A stretch of 64,000 nt of DNA from Mesodorylaimus sp. YZB2_4 (taxonomy: Eukaryota > Nematoda > Enoplea > Dorylaimida > Dorylaimidae): assembly GCA_030248295.1 (NCBI GenBank), contig JASANH010000976.1, forward strand, positions 310,001 to 374,000. Direction: 5' to 3'. Under the pieces are notes generated by a model, which saw only the letters and a list, made by a program, of their open reading frames with translations, was not told the DNA's origin and did no database searches. This document shows, piece after piece, positions 40,484-53,095 of the stretch; within the stretch, counting starts at the first letter, position 1, and each line of letters begins with the position of its first letter. The translations under genes were made by a program, and so were the position numbers.

Positions 40484-41793
40484 CTAAGCAGTGCCATACA
40501 CGAAAGTGTCGATCCTATCTTCTCCGGCGCTGTTTGACGCAACGCAAAAGTACTGTGCGTATCCTTGTACATTCCTGATGAACAAGTCGCCACTGGGGAG
40601 TACCTAAAATCCGATACATAAGCTTTGGTTAACATGGGCTAGACTGATGGACGTACGAATTGATTTTCGTCCATTTGAAGCGGCTGATCATCGCTATCAA
40701 ACCAGCTAATCTTGGGAGCTGGGCGACCACTGGCTCTGCAGTACAGTTGCACGTTGTTTCCTTGATTTTCGAACCTGAACTGCGAGTACATGACGATGGA
40801 GGGTGGTACGGTTAATGCAGTGCCAACTTGAGCGCATTCGCCCATGTCTAATGGAACTATGGCTTCTTCTAAAATGGAAAAAGGGCAATGGATCAGGTGC
40901 ATCTCATTATTCATGGCTTATATGGGGAGGGGGTGCTGGAACAAGCACCTATGCCTGACGACCCCGCAGTGATCTGCCATTCAGAAAGCCTTACTGCCGC
41001 CGCTAGGAGGACTACTTATGCTGTCACCTAGTCACGTATTCCGAGCTGGCACCGTCTAATAAAGAGATTAGAGTGGCACCCTCCTCCCGCAAAGTAGACA
41101 AAAGATGCGGTCTATACTTGGCAGTACGATCAGGCGAGTCCGATTCGAAACGCGTCCATAACCATTCTCGGCAACGCATTCGTACAAGCCAGCGGCTGAG
41201 GGTTGCACGCAGTCTATACGAAGTCGCCCAATTGTTGTTGAACTTTCGACCGTTGTCGCCCCAACATTGGTCAACTTCTCGAAAGTATTCGGTTCGTCAT
41301 CCCGGATAGCTTGCCTTATGCGTAGTCCATTTTTCTTCCAGTACACCACAGGAGGTGGGATTCCTGAAAGTGAATATATGTAATTAAGCAGGTCAGCCCT
41401 CGACACTTTGCAATTTACCAATGGCCTCGCATTCGAGCGTAATTGAATCCCCTTCGTGCACCCGCGTGATAGCTGCAGGCGCTGCCTCTATTCTTACAAA
41501 AGGTTCATCGAGGAGTTCACCTGAGAATCAAGCAAAATAAGGTCAAAAGCAAGGATTATCTACTTGAATGTTGAGTTTACCTTTATCCAGCTTGAACGGC
41601 AGGTCATAAGCAAGATAACTCAGAGCAGCCTGAAAGATAGGGGAGGTTTAGGTGATGCACCATGCATTTGGATGAATCTTACCAAATCTTCATCGGTCCC
41701 AGGAATCGTAGCAGCTGAGCATTTGGTCCAATAATATTGGTTAGAGGCAAAGAAGAGCGAGAGCATGGAAAAGAATATTCCCGAACAGTGCAT
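40484..41793 (-). CDS. secreted two-Ig-domain protein, ImpL2/zig type
   Basis: Six exons (minus): 41793-41683, 41629-41581, 41520-41419, 41363-41118, 40868-40657, 40603-40484; 840 nt, 279 aa, all in phase. An N-terminal signal peptide (GIFFSMLSLFFAS) is followed by two immunoglobulin domains. Ig1 shows DSITLECEAIG, PVVYWKKNG and GLYECVAENGYG. Ig2 shows NVQLYCRASGRPAPKISW, VLPSGDLFIRNV and YFCVASNSAGED. There is no membrane anchor. Length, two-Ig layout and the ending DTFVY match Drosophila IMP-L2, which binds insulin-like peptides, and the nematode zig proteins. Binding to insulin-like peptides here is inference only. Confidence 0.85.
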
Positions 41794-44700
41794 GGCTTTT
41801 GAGTAGCTCGGACTGAGAGGACCTCTCGGTTAGCTTGAAAATGCTCTAAGTAACAAATATCAAGATTACGGGCCGTACTTATAGGAGCGAAGTGTATGCG
41901 CATCAGAAGCTACGATCTGGGGCAGTGGGCGAGGAGGCGGAAGCTCTAGACTCAAGGCGGTCGTTTCAGTTCCCACCTATATCCCGGAAACGGTACCTCG
42001 TTTACTGAACTAAAGTAGCTAGAGATCCGCGCCTACATCAAGTCAATCATTCCTCTCCTCATTATCGACAAACGTCCCTTATCACTGTGCGTCATGAACG
42101 AATAGGTCAGACAGGACGAAATTCACCGGTACAAGCGATCAGCAATTTACAGCAAACGTCGTTGGACACGAGGCACATTCCCCGTCACCGCCCCAAAGAG
42201 GCACTGGCCAAGAATACATACGGACACGGTCTAATATGATGGCTAACTAGGTTCATAATGCACGGAGGCAAAATTTGAAACAAAAACGTGATGAGAAGCA
42301 CTAGCGAGTCACGTCGGACAATCCATGCATAAATCCATCCAAGCCTAGCGTGCTAAAATACAGGAAGCAAGGATACAATTGGCCTAAATCCACTTGGGCT
42401 CGCAGCGTCTTTCGAGGAGTCGTATGAGATTATAATGCCCAACGCGTGACCCTTGCTGTTTGCGTAGGAAGGATGGCGAGAAGTCTCAGCTTAGGTTCTT
42501 TAGTCGGGAACGAACCCAGACCGCCCGCTCAAACCCCAAACCCTATTGCATCATCGGGGCCGCCAGTCGAACTGTGCTTATCAATGCTCTTATGGGTTGC
42601 AAATACGTATAAACAAGTCGCACAGACGCAGTCTCATCAAGCCTCCGCCTGGCTGATTCCAAGCTTGCGTCACGCACAGGAAAAGTAACCTTCCAATTAC
42701 GGCGAATCGATTAGTTTAGGTCTGCTCTTGCCGCGTCCCTTTGGCTCACACGAGGCATCAACCAGAAGACGCCTCTCACTGCATGCTAAATATAGAAAAC
42801 GCATCAATGAAAGCGATCGAGGAAAATCGGAAGGATTTGCTGTTGGCTGCGTCACTTCCAATTAAGCGTGTGTTCTGCGCTTCGCACTTTTGCTAACATG
42901 CTTTCCCTTTATAATACACCAACACCAAAATTGGGGGCGGCTAAAGAGAAGGGCGTTTTAAAATTAGAAGCAAATTTGCAAATTGGCTCGGAACACTCGT
43001 TACCTCTGATTGAGTCTGTTTTCGGTGTCTGATTTTTATCAAAGCACAGCAAGCTCGCGTCTTCCTGTGAGTGGGTACACAAGCCGAACATCCACATTTC
43101 TACTACTCAAAGGCTTGTACAGTAGCTCAGGGGAACCTGGGGCAGCAGATATTCTGTCCATTGTATTAGTCGATTCTCTTGCTTGTCCGTTCAGGAGCTA
43201 ATAAGCTCCGTTGCGCACTGACAAATCGTCAACGTACGTGAGTGACGGAAATCTTCGATTAGAACAGTCTAGACCTCCTCCTGCGTCAATGCTCGCGACT
43301 GGAAGTCAAACCATAGCATACCGATAGTTGCCGAAAGAACCTTTCTTTGAGAATATTTGTTCTCTGTTACAACGCGTGACAGCCTAAAGTGCCTGAGTAT
43401 GTAAACCAAGTGGAAATCTAATAAAGGGTTCCTACAAGTACTGAGGCCCCCACGCACGTTCCCCTGATATCGAATTTGTATGCTCGGAAGTTCTTCACGT
43501 AGCTGGCACTTCTTGTCACACCCAGGAGGAGGCCGTTTTATGCTATTTCGAGCTTAGTTTACGTGCTTCAAATTAAAAAGTAGGCGGAAAATTTAAATGT
43601 TGTCAATGACTCCGAATGGCATTGAATGAAAACCGTTGGTCCGTGTCTTCTTAATTCCACAATTAGTAAGCGTGAAGAAACATGCCCGCGTGCAAATGCG
43701 AGTGCATGGGAGCCAATTGAGGTTTTATGACCTTTGAGAGGTCGCCCTCCGCTGTGTTGGCATGATTACTAGATGACCCATGAGCACGGATATTGTCTGT
43801 GTGTGCGAACGATAGTCAGCGAGCTGAGACATGCGTAGATCAAAATTAAGGGCCTAAGTGTAAGTTAGGATTCTTCAAAGTGGCCGGATGACGTCGAACG
43901 CTTTTAAAAATGAACCCGCACTGGGTCTAGTGTACAGACGCCCTGATACCGGGTACGACGGACTTGGTTGCTGTGACTTCCGGCCGAAATCGTTGATTCA
44001 CCTCGAAGAGGCCAAGATGAAGAGGCAGCGTGATCTTTCCAAAATAGACCATCCGGTGCATCGGGATGAGGAAGGGGTGTTGCTTAGGGTATAATCAAAA
44101 GTTTCGGTTCGTTTCGTTTCAGTCTGAGAAGAATTCAAAAGGAAACTCATTTCTTCGTTCATCAGAATACGTGAAAAGCCAGTTCCTGTTTTCGTCATCA
44201 GTAAATTGCAGCATCCTGTTACTCCGGAAGGAAGTAGCCACTCCTACTCTTACACAGTTCCACAAATTAGTCAGGCGACGCTCATTGGCGTCAGCATCCT
44301 TTATGAATCAAGCGCATCACGCGATAAACACCACCTAATTATCGCCGAAATTATACATGTATGAAAATGATCTAGAACAAATGGAAAGGGCACGTGATAG
44401 AGATACGATAATTGCAGACGGTGCATTCTCGAAGGACTTCAATCATCTAAAGGTCAGAAAATCTAGTGCGTCAACCATGGCATTCGCTCCAAGGGCGAAG
44501 CGCCCAACTATGCAGACATAATTTCGATGGTGCTTATTGGCCTGATCGGAAGAATCCAGTCAAACTTCAAGTCAAACATAGACGATAGCTTTGTGTGCTG
44601 ATCCATGTTGACCAAGCTACGAAGTTAGATGACCAACAATTGTCTTATTGACAAATGACACGGACAGGGAACTTGAAGCGACGCGCAAGCCATAGTAGCT

Positions 44701-44954
44701 GCCAGCAATGGGATGAAACTGATCTTGCATATCGTGCTAAAGGAGTGATAACGACAGATGTTACCAGCGCGGCATGCTTGATGGTGTGCCCAGCACCTAC
44801 ACGAAAATGATCTCGGATGAAAATCTTTGCGCTGCCGCAAGCGCCATAGTCGCCTGTGCCAGGCAGTCAATGTGGTGGGACATTGGAAGAAGGCACACTG
44901 ACGTAGTTAGGGCAGCAAAACTTGTCACAGTCCCCACGTGTTGCTTTGTGTTAT
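41794..44954. other. gene-poor tract, left of the hAT element
   Basis: About 3.2 kb with no recognised coding exon. Several 60-90 codon open frames (for example 43888-44094) have no family match I know and no neighbouring in-phase exons. The promoter of the Ig-domain gene should be at the left end. Confidence 0.35.
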
Positions 44955-44962
44955 CATACAGT

Positions 44963-46129
44963 TAGACCCCGGATCGGGTCAGGTACTTTCGGGCCGGGTT
45001 GTGTCGGGTCGGGTCAGCAAAATTTCGGGTCGGGTCGGGTCTCTTTTTTGAAAGATCGGGTCAAACGGGTCAAAAATACAGAAATTTTGCAAGTTCCTGC
45101 TATTAGCAACTGCAGAAACCTTTTCATAGTTGTTCGACTCCAGGATTTGCAGTATATGCTTCATGAATGCATGCACAAAGTCTTTCATTCCACGTTCTTT
45201 CAGCGTAATTTCCGAGAATGTCACACAAATTGTAAGCTGTGAGAATGACCAGTTTTTCTAAGTAATTTCTGCAAAGGGAAGGGTCCACATGTGAGAGTTC
45301 TCATAAACATTCTTTTCAACTCTGATGAATGAGTGGGACTAGCCACACTCTAACATAAGAAGGAATTGATAACTTTTAGCAGGTCGTAGGGGTATCTATA
45401 ATCACATTTGATTCCTGAATATGACATAACTTCCTGGGTATACCTGGCTGGAAGAGCAGTATAGTCTGTACCCAAACATCAAATATTTACCAATAATAGC
45501 CCCCTTGACCAGCATCCATGTTACTATTGCAGAACAGTTTGCAATGTTCAAAAGTGATAGGTACCCTCACATCCCTCCATCAGTAGTGGAGGTTCTGACA
45601 GGAGCTAGTGTCCAGCACAATATGACTTTGTGAGCAGCATCTTTTGTGAAGACTAGATGCAACTCAGCCTGGGGCTCATATATATTTAGGTATTTCTTTG
45701 TTTAACCAAGGATAAGCTGTCTCAGACTCCGAAAGTTATGACAGAGTTGTCTCTATTTTTCAGGCCTATTATTCGGACTGGTTAAATCTTGTCTTCAGTG
45801 GACAGACCATAGTCGCTTTTAGATCTAAGGTTTTTAAAAAATTATTTGACCACTGTTGTGGGAAATATGAAGGAACATTATTGCATTTACTAAGGATAAC
45901 TGGAAATAACAAAAGATGAAAATTCGCGTGCGTGAGATGTCTCCATCTCATATTTTCTCACAGTCACCTTTACACCAACGCCACCACGTTCTGAGCATTT
46001 GTGAATGGTTTTTATCGCGAGGAGCTTCAACTACTTATACCGAATTCGGGTCAACCCGACCCGAAATTTCGGGTCAGGGACTTTCGGGTCGGGTCGGGTC
46101 GGGTTGAACTGGACCTGATCCGGTGTCTA
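44963..46129. mobile_element. hAT-superfamily DNA transposon, non-autonomous, 1167 bp
   Basis: The left end TAGACCCCGGATCGGGTC and the reverse complement of the right end TAGACACCGGATCAGGTC form terminal inverted repeats with two mismatches in 18. Both sides are flanked by the identical 8-mer CATACAGT (44955-44962 and 46130-46137), an 8-bp target site duplication as made by hAT transposases. Subterminal regions on both sides carry runs of GGGTCGGGTC. The interior has no intact transposase; a 67-codon remnant at 45430-45633 resembles the hAT C-terminal dimerisation region. The perfect duplication suggests a fairly recent insertion or little decay at the ends. Confidence 0.87.
45430..45633 (+). 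pseudogene. hAT transposase C-terminal remnant
   Basis: An open stretch of 67 codons inside the element reads TWLEEQYSLYPNIKYL and then PLTSIHVTIAEQF. It recalls the hAT dimerisation motif, in which a Trp, a YPxL block, a TS pair and an ER-like pair followed by Phe occur in this order. The TS and E/F spacing is disturbed. Stops bound it on both sides and no upstream catalytic parts were found. Family assignment rests mainly on the flanking terminal repeats and target duplication. Confidence 0.35.
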
Positions 46130-46137
46130 CATACAGT

Positions 46138-49100
46138 ACACCGCATCTCAAACACATCAGGGGATCATGATGGACGGTGGAGTCCAGGGACGGAAGACGG
46201 GACCCCAGATGCTGCAGGATTTCAATGAGGACCATTCGGAGGCTATAAGAAAAGGGGCTCACAGGATTTAGAACAGGTCTGGAGTGAGCATATCGCCGCG
46301 CAAAACTTGATCTGTACCTACATATTGTTGGCCCTCTGCAGTACTATGTAGGCCTAAAATACTGTAACAGGCAATTTTTGTCGGATAATAATAAAAATAA
46401 CAAAAGGCGAGCGTGAAGAGAAAATAAAAAATGGCTCCCTAAACTGTATCTTAAATGATATGTACAATAGGCCCAAAGTTCACCAAATAGGTTTGCTTCC
46501 AGGGATCCAAAAGTAAGTGAGGGACTGCAGGATTTGAAGTGAGGAATCCGACCAAGGGGGATAAATATAAGGATTTACGGTAAAATTCACGGAATTCACT
46601 GATCACTCTGATCTAGTAAAAGATCGTTGGAAATTCAAGAACTCTGAAAAATAATACGCATGCTACAAGTTCTAAACAAACCAAAAGAACCATTAAAGAC
46701 TCAACAATCGCGGCACGATCGCACGATCGAACTGTGATCCCTCATTCTCGTGCGTCCCTTGCATTTTTCATTCCTGGCATGGCATCATTATGGCTTTAGG
46801 AAAGTAATATCTTTGAAAAACGAAATACTCACGGACGACGTACTGTGGGGCATGCATGGGGAATGTGAGGAAGAGAGGCGAAGATTCCGTAGCTTTGCTC
46901 AAGGATGCTGAGGACGTGATTGGCATCTTTTCATTCTTTGCTTTTACGTTGGTGGCTTCGCAAGGCGATGTTCTTTTTGCGTGTATGACCAGCATACAGC
47001 TCGTCCGTGGGTCAACCAGCTCGGCGGTCTTATCGGGCTTACGTAAAAAAATTGATATGAGGAAGCTTACAGGGCATAAAAAGGACAACTTGTTGCTTGC
47101 GTTATCCGGCGATAGTTTCAGACGCCAGCGCTGGTCAGCGGGCTTTTGGGGAGGGAGGCTACCGCAGAGACGCATGCCAGGGGCTACTCTCTATTAAAGA
47201 CACATCACTGGAATGAGAATGACGCAACTCTGATCTGGGCATTGGCAGACATGCACTTCTGTGCGCTACGTACACGTACAGTATATGCAGACTAGCATAC
47301 ACAATTATCATATATCACAAATCTACTGGTTTATAGCACGGATGGATTCTATGTGAATAGAAGAGAAGGACCAGCAGCTGGTACGCATGTGGATAAGTTG
47401 TTAACCTGAATAGCTCGATGTCAAATACTACACACCTGACAAGATCATCGCGATTTCACAATTGCTTTGATATTACTAGATAACAGAAGACAAGTGTGAC
47501 TGATTTTGAGGATACTGTGCTGGAACCCATCAGGTCGGGCGTCATGACCAAAGACGTTTGTCTGAAGTCTACGCATTGGGTATCTCTCAAAGAATACGAA
47601 CCTTTCCTTTATGCTTTCATGCCTTTAGCGAACTCATCTGGTTTCTACAGTCTGTAGTGCTTGGTCAGAGCTCCGCTGACCAATTTTTCTGGTGCCTCGG
47701 AGAAGATAAAATTCTTTGCCACGACTCGCAGGACGATACTTTCAGGCATTTCCTGGTTGGCCTATGCAACGCGTAGATGATCTTGGCGAGGATGTTGAGC
47801 TGAACGAACTCTTCGTCGGCCTTCGCCCATGCACCGTGGGCGTTTGAACGAGGACGTAATACCTCTAACAAAGGACAGGAGAAAGAGGTTTTACACCTGT
47901 TGGTTGTTCTGATCCAGTTGAAGCGTTGTCGAGGAGGATCAGTTCGACCAGATAGATCTGCAAGAAAACTGGCGTCTTTTCTGAACAGCTGCATCACGAA
48001 TGCAGGCCGCACTTTACGAATGGTTGGAGGTGGCATCAAGCATCTCCATGTGCAATACCGTGCCAAGAGACCACGCTGCCAGCTGTGACATAAACTAGCG
48101 CGAGGCAGCCGCTTATGCTGAGGGGTGCACGCGCATAGGAGAGAGCAAGAACACATGCTTACGGCGACACAAATGATCAGCGAAGAAACGGTCCACAGGC
48201 GTATCACCTATCGAATAAAAGCTTTAAATGAGACAAAAGTTGTCATACAGCATTTTCCCAGCGCCTTGTTTGGTCATACTGCATAATTCGAGTGTAATGA
48301 TATCAGGTGTGATGTTTGGCAAGCGACCCCCGACCGTAGCCCCTTTTAGGTCGTGAGTCCATCAGGTCTAGAGGTACTCGGAACCTGGCTTGTGAAGGGC
48401 ATGTGACAGGTGTCTACACAGGAGAGTGCGCAAGGGTTTGGCCAGGCAAAATTAATGAATGAGTAAAGGGTCCACGAGACTGCGCCTATTGTGATCAATT
48501 TCTTTTTCAGGTGGGCAGTGAAGTCTTTGCATCGCGTTAGAGCAGGCATCAAACCAAGTGCTTCGACCTGGTCTTCCCTCTCCGATTAGAGGATCGATTG
48601 CAAGATGAGTCTCTACACCTACACAGCGCAGGATAGCGCAGCATTCAAGCAATTAACCAACAGGCAGGTCGTGGTTGGCCAGTGGAATTGAAATCTTACT
48701 TTATGATTGACTGCGGGATGGCGAGCGCTTACTAATAAGAAGAACAGTCATGTTCATGTTTTACCCCATCACTAAACGCTTATGCGCATTCGAGGGCGAG
48801 GGGACACATTATAACTACACGAAATGATACACCATCGTAAATCTAACACTCGCCACCCCTCACGCCAGGCCACGAGCCTGGCTCTAGACTCCAGACCACA
48901 GAAAAAGGGCGTGGAGCAGAAACTGTTTGAGGAAGATTTTCTTTCGGATGCCAGAGCCCAAGGTGCATTTCAAAAAGAAGTTAACGATCAGGTCTTGCTC
49001 AATGAACACAGTCTGGTTGGGACCGTCTTTTTGTGCCATGATTTCAAAAGGCCAGAAAAAAGATTGCCAAGACAATATGCTGCAAAGAATGTCCAACTGA

Positions 49101-51982
49101 TCCTGGTGTTGAGTGGGCTATGAAGAACAGGAGAAAGTTATTGATCTCCATTTGCTGGGAAACGTCGCCCTTCGGGTTGATGTTTCAACCGCAGGTGTAG
49201 TGCCCTTTTGTCTTCCCGTCGGCCATAGTCTCTTCTATGTCTGTTAGCTTGGATACACTGGTCAGGCAGCATGGTCGTCATTCCGAGAGGTGTATTGTGT
49301 TAAGTCCGTGCAAATTGTTATTGACATCTAACAAATGTAAGACGAAGAGAACAACAGAGCAGGTGTGCTGCGGTTTCGGGTGCACATCCCACGGGTCTCT
49401 TTGAGTATTTTTGGCACAGTACATAGGATATATACGATACGAGTACATTTGTGCGAAAACAGCATCGTGACAAATAGGGAACCTGTTACATTACGTGAGA
49501 ATGGCTACATTGTGCCCGGTGCCGTGTCTTAAGATAATCTACATAACTGTCGCACGGTGACATATACTTCCTTGTTAACAAGAATCGGAACAATGTGGCT
49601 GATGGGGGGGGGGTAATCTTTGTCATTTGATCGGAAGATTGTGCGCTTAGACATCTCTCGCAGAAGAATCTTAAACGGGAAATTGAGGAAACCGAAATTG
49701 ATTGACGATGGCAGACACACGGTCGTAGGTCAAGCATTGCGCACACCATCATCATTTTCCTAGCATGCATTCTCGCCTTGGTCCTCTTTTCTGCAGTTTC
49801 TCCTCCATTTCTCTTGTCTGTTGTGTCTCGTTGATTCAGGTTCCTTGCGTCTTCTCTTAGAGTGTCCAGCCATCGTTTCTTTGGTCTGTCAAGTGGTCGA
49901 TTGCCTCTGTACTAATCGTTAGCTCCATCTCTGTACGGGATGCTTAATCCGTGTCTCTCCGCCATATGTCCATGCTTAGTCGCGACTCAATCATCTCATT
50001 GTCTGTGGGTGCAATTCCTAGCCTTGTTCACTGCGTGGTCTATCCTTGTCAAGTTGAGCATGAACGTGCACACCGTGACCATGAAAAGCAACCGTAGGCT
50101 CTAATTTAGCACTATGGCCCAGTAAAAACAATAAGGCGAGGAGGTCAACAAAACGATAAAAGCTGACTGGAAAATAAATCATTGCTGTAGGCAGCTCTGA
50201 AGGTCTCGAGCTTGATCACGATATTCAATATCACCTGTATGAAGACGTCTAATCAAATTCTGTCAGCACTTGCACGCAAGGTATCTATCTCTCGAAAACA
50301 CGACACTTTTTGCACGAGCCCATTGCAACGAACTTATCTTCTGTATTCTGCAACGAAAATTGTTTCTCCAGAAGCTTGCTGCTAGAGCAGCATTTTGGCT
50401 TTATCTATTGCTGTATTATCCGTATTGTTCGTGCTAGGGCTTCTTTAAAAATGTGCTTCAATGAACCAATCTCGTCGAGTCTGCAATAGAATGCGAGTTA
50501 GTGCTTGCCTGGATGCAGACAGGATCATTGAATCGTGTATCGATTATTTCTCATGTCGCTGCCTTTTTCACGCTTCTCGTCTCTCTTTTTCTAACCGTAG
50601 CTTATAAGATTTGTTTGGTATGTTCAAGAAGGAAAAATACTTTGGCCTGAAAAGGCTCTGAATGAGTAATTTGGTGGTGGAAACGCGTAACAGCGTGTAA
50701 TATGGAAATTGAAGAGTATGCCATCGCGCGTGGGTTTCTGCGTGGCTGCGACACTTGTCTCTAAGCATCACAAATAGTTAGCCTAAAGAGGAAACGAATG
50801 CACGTCATCGGTCAAATGTTTTCCTTGCCCTCAAGATTGTACCTACCTGGTGTATATGTCTCTAGGAAACCAAAAACAGCCGCGTCATCCGCCGCCGGTG
50901 CTATCGATGTCATACTGTGGGATGCTATGTATTCTCCCCTATTCCAAAACTTATTGTCTTTTAAATTCGTAGGGTGTTTGAAGAATGTTGAATTAGAGAA
51001 GGTGGCTGGATTTATGGTGTTGATTGAAAGATAATAAGCGAAGCCATAGGCAGTAGCTTTGATGTCGCATGAAGAATGAAGTTATATCTTGCAAGGTATC
51101 ACTTGGCTGTTTCAGAAAATAACTTTTTAAAGTAAGAAATTCTTATAAATCTTTAGAACGTTGCTTAGGTGCATGATTATCTTTCGGGTAGCTAGCATAA
51201 GCCAGCCGCATTTTAGGACTTCTGCGTGCGTCATCTACTGTACTGTAAAAGCATTAGCTTCATTTTAAAGCCGTGGTAGTTCTCTTATCTGAGAGATTTA
51301 AAAACATATTCCTTTTCTGGGTTATGTAAAAGATCATACCTGTAACCAGCTGCACGGCGTTCCCCGAGTACGTTCCGTCAATGCTTGCAGTGACAGATGA
51401 TATCTGTCTGATCCGAGGGTTCAGAAATTAGAATGTAACTAAGATATAACTGTGTCCTGAATGAGATAAGCGAAGGTTACTGCTTCAGCTATGACATTGC
51501 TTTTATCGTCTAGCTGATGCCTATCTACGAATGCTGACCTCCGCAAAAAATATAATCTCATTCGGGGCTAGCAGTCCCATTTATAAGGCTTAAGAATAAT
51601 GTTTTTAACGATCTTTATTTATCTCCAAAACGGGTAAGGCATTGTGTTTGTAGAGTTATCCTTGTCGACCTAGCTCACGTGGTACTGTTTCGAATGCTGG
51701 AGAAGATATGCGTTTGGCATAGTCTTGTTGCGATAACAGAGTTTGTTCGAGGATTCCCCCACTGCTTCCCGTCCATCAACATGCGAATGATAGAATGATA
51801 TACCTACCTGGCCTCGAAGCCGGACCATGTCGTCGAAGTCTTACGTGGTCTTGTCTCATTTTAATTTTTTCCCGTTTTAGGCTTTGGAGCAGATGGGTCA
51901 CAGGAACTTAGAAGCTACCAACATTTGCAATCCTACGCTCGATAGGTTAGTCGGTGAAAGGTTTTGACAGGAAACTTTGGCT
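46138..51982. other. gene-poor tract, right of the hAT element
   Basis: About 5.8 kb without a recognised gene. It contains a repeat fragment at about 49110-49205 that recurs at 62500-62595. Open frames such as 46856-47197, 47665-48207 (minus) and 48824-49123 match nothing known to me and lack in-phase partner exons. The right end carries the upstream region of the first tandem GPCR, possibly with non-coding exons. Confidence 0.35.
49110..49205 (-). repeat. interspersed repeat fragment, copy 1
   Basis: Read on the minus strand it contains GAAACATCAACCCGA, then GACGTTTCCCAGC and TCTCCTGTTC. The plus-strand segment at 62500-62595 has the same words in the same order: GAAACATCAACCCGA, GACGTCTCCCAGC, TCTCCTGCTC. 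The family is not identified. Confidence 0.55.
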
Positions 51983-53095
51983 ATGGTCGGAATCATGAAT
52001 AGTTCGGAAGTGGATAATGATACTTGTTATATGTACGGCGGCGGTTACTTCCAAAAATTATACGAGGTGTACTTGCCAGTACACTTGCCTCTGTCAGGCA
52101 CAATATGCACATTCGGAGTGATCAGCAATACGATTAATGTGGTGGTGCTTACTCGGCGGTCAATGAGATCACCAACCAACGTCCTATTGGCTGGTCTAAG
52201 TGTGGCGCAGTTGTGTCTGGTCACCAATTACTTACTTCTCTTGGCATATAATATAAGTGCCAAGTCGTGCTTATGGCCGTCACTGCACGACTACGCCTTC
52301 CTTGTCCTCAAATGGATCAATGTCAACACGAATGTTGTATTCCATTCTGTGGCGACGTGTCACACACTTATGATATCAATCCTCAGATTTCTGGCAGTCA
52401 AAGCTCCAACTTATTCTCGCACGCAAATCAATGTTAGGTGGTCGAAAATTGTCATCTTGGCCATTTATGTTACCGTGCCTGTCCTGTGCTCTCCCATGTT
52501 CTTCATGTCCTTTGTGGCCGAAAGCGAGCAGTACAAGGGCACTTGCGGCCGGGAGGTGGTCTATGAGTTAGAGTACACTGATAATGAAGTATTGATAGAG
52601 GCAGCCATGTGGGAGTTCGGTGTTCTGTTCAAACTAGTCCCTAGCTTAACTATCGCTATTCTTAGTTTTTTCCTAATCAGTTCACTAAAACGTTATCAAA
52701 GGAAGAAGGCCAAATTGATCACATTGAATCATCTAAAAGAAAATAATGATGGTAGCGAGAGGCTGCTTTCTTCTCCATCTCCCCCGGTCAACCGCGCTCA
52801 GCGGCGAAAAAGAGGAGGTCGCAAACAGCTGACAAAGATGCTTGTTGCTGTGGCCCTTTTGTGCGTTAGTGTCGAACTGCCCCACGGTATCGTCAACTTA
52901 TTGACGGCCATTTTTGGTCAGCGGTTCGCCACGGAAGTATATGATAATCTAGGGGATATATTCGAGATGTTGACTCTGTTGTATTCATCAGTCAACTTTA
53001 TCTTGTATTGTCTGATTAGTGTGGAGTATCAAAAAGCGTTTATAGCTTTGTTTTCATCGTGCGTGCAGAAATTGCCTCCTAAGCATACCGTCTAA
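51983..53095 (+). CDS. myosuppressin-receptor/DMSR-like GPCR, copy 1
   Basis: Single-exon class A peptide GPCR, 370 aa from ATG 51983 (alternative ATG 51995). It matches the myosuppressin/DMSR receptor group: HLPLSGTICTFGVISN leading into TM1, SPTNVLLAGLS in TM2, ISILRFLAVKAP at the end of TM3 where other receptors have DRY, and VELPHGIVNLLTAIFG with YDNLGDIFEMLTLLYSSVNFILYC in TM6-TM7. The N-terminus has sequons (NSSE, NDTC). The third intracellular loop is basic. A close paralogue lies 2 kb downstream in the same orientation. FMRFamide-type peptides are the likely ligands by family, not shown here. Confidence 0.92.
   Translation: MVGIMNSSEVDNDTCYMYGGGYFQKLYEVYLPVHLPLSGTICTFGVISNTINVVVLTRRSMRSPTNVLLAGLSVAQLCLVTNYLLLLAYNISAKSCLWPSLHDYAFLVLKWINVNTNVVFHSVATCHTLMISILRFLAVKAPTYSRTQINVRWSKIVILAIYVTVPVLCSPMFFMSFVAESEQYKGTCGREVVYELEYTDNEVLIEAAMWEFGVLFKLVPSLTIAILSFFLISSLKRYQRKKAKLITLNHLKENNDGSERLLSSPSPPVNRAQRRKRGGRKQLTKMLVAVALLCVSVELPHGIVNLLTAIFGQRFATEVYDNLGDIFEMLTLLYSSVNFILYCLISVEYQKAFIALFSSCVQKLPPKHTV

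Noticed and set aside
46768..47197. Overlapping long frames on both strands in the gene-poor tract
   Set aside because: Neither translation resembles a known family and they overlap antisense, typical of chance frames.
48824..49123. 99-codon plus-strand frame
   Set aside because: It overlaps the interspersed repeat fragment and matches nothing known.
51983..53095. Loss of DRY in the tandem receptors as a sign of a decoy receptor
   Set aside because: Myosuppressin/DMSR-group receptors normally have an FRY-like or LRF-like variant here, so it is expected for the family.
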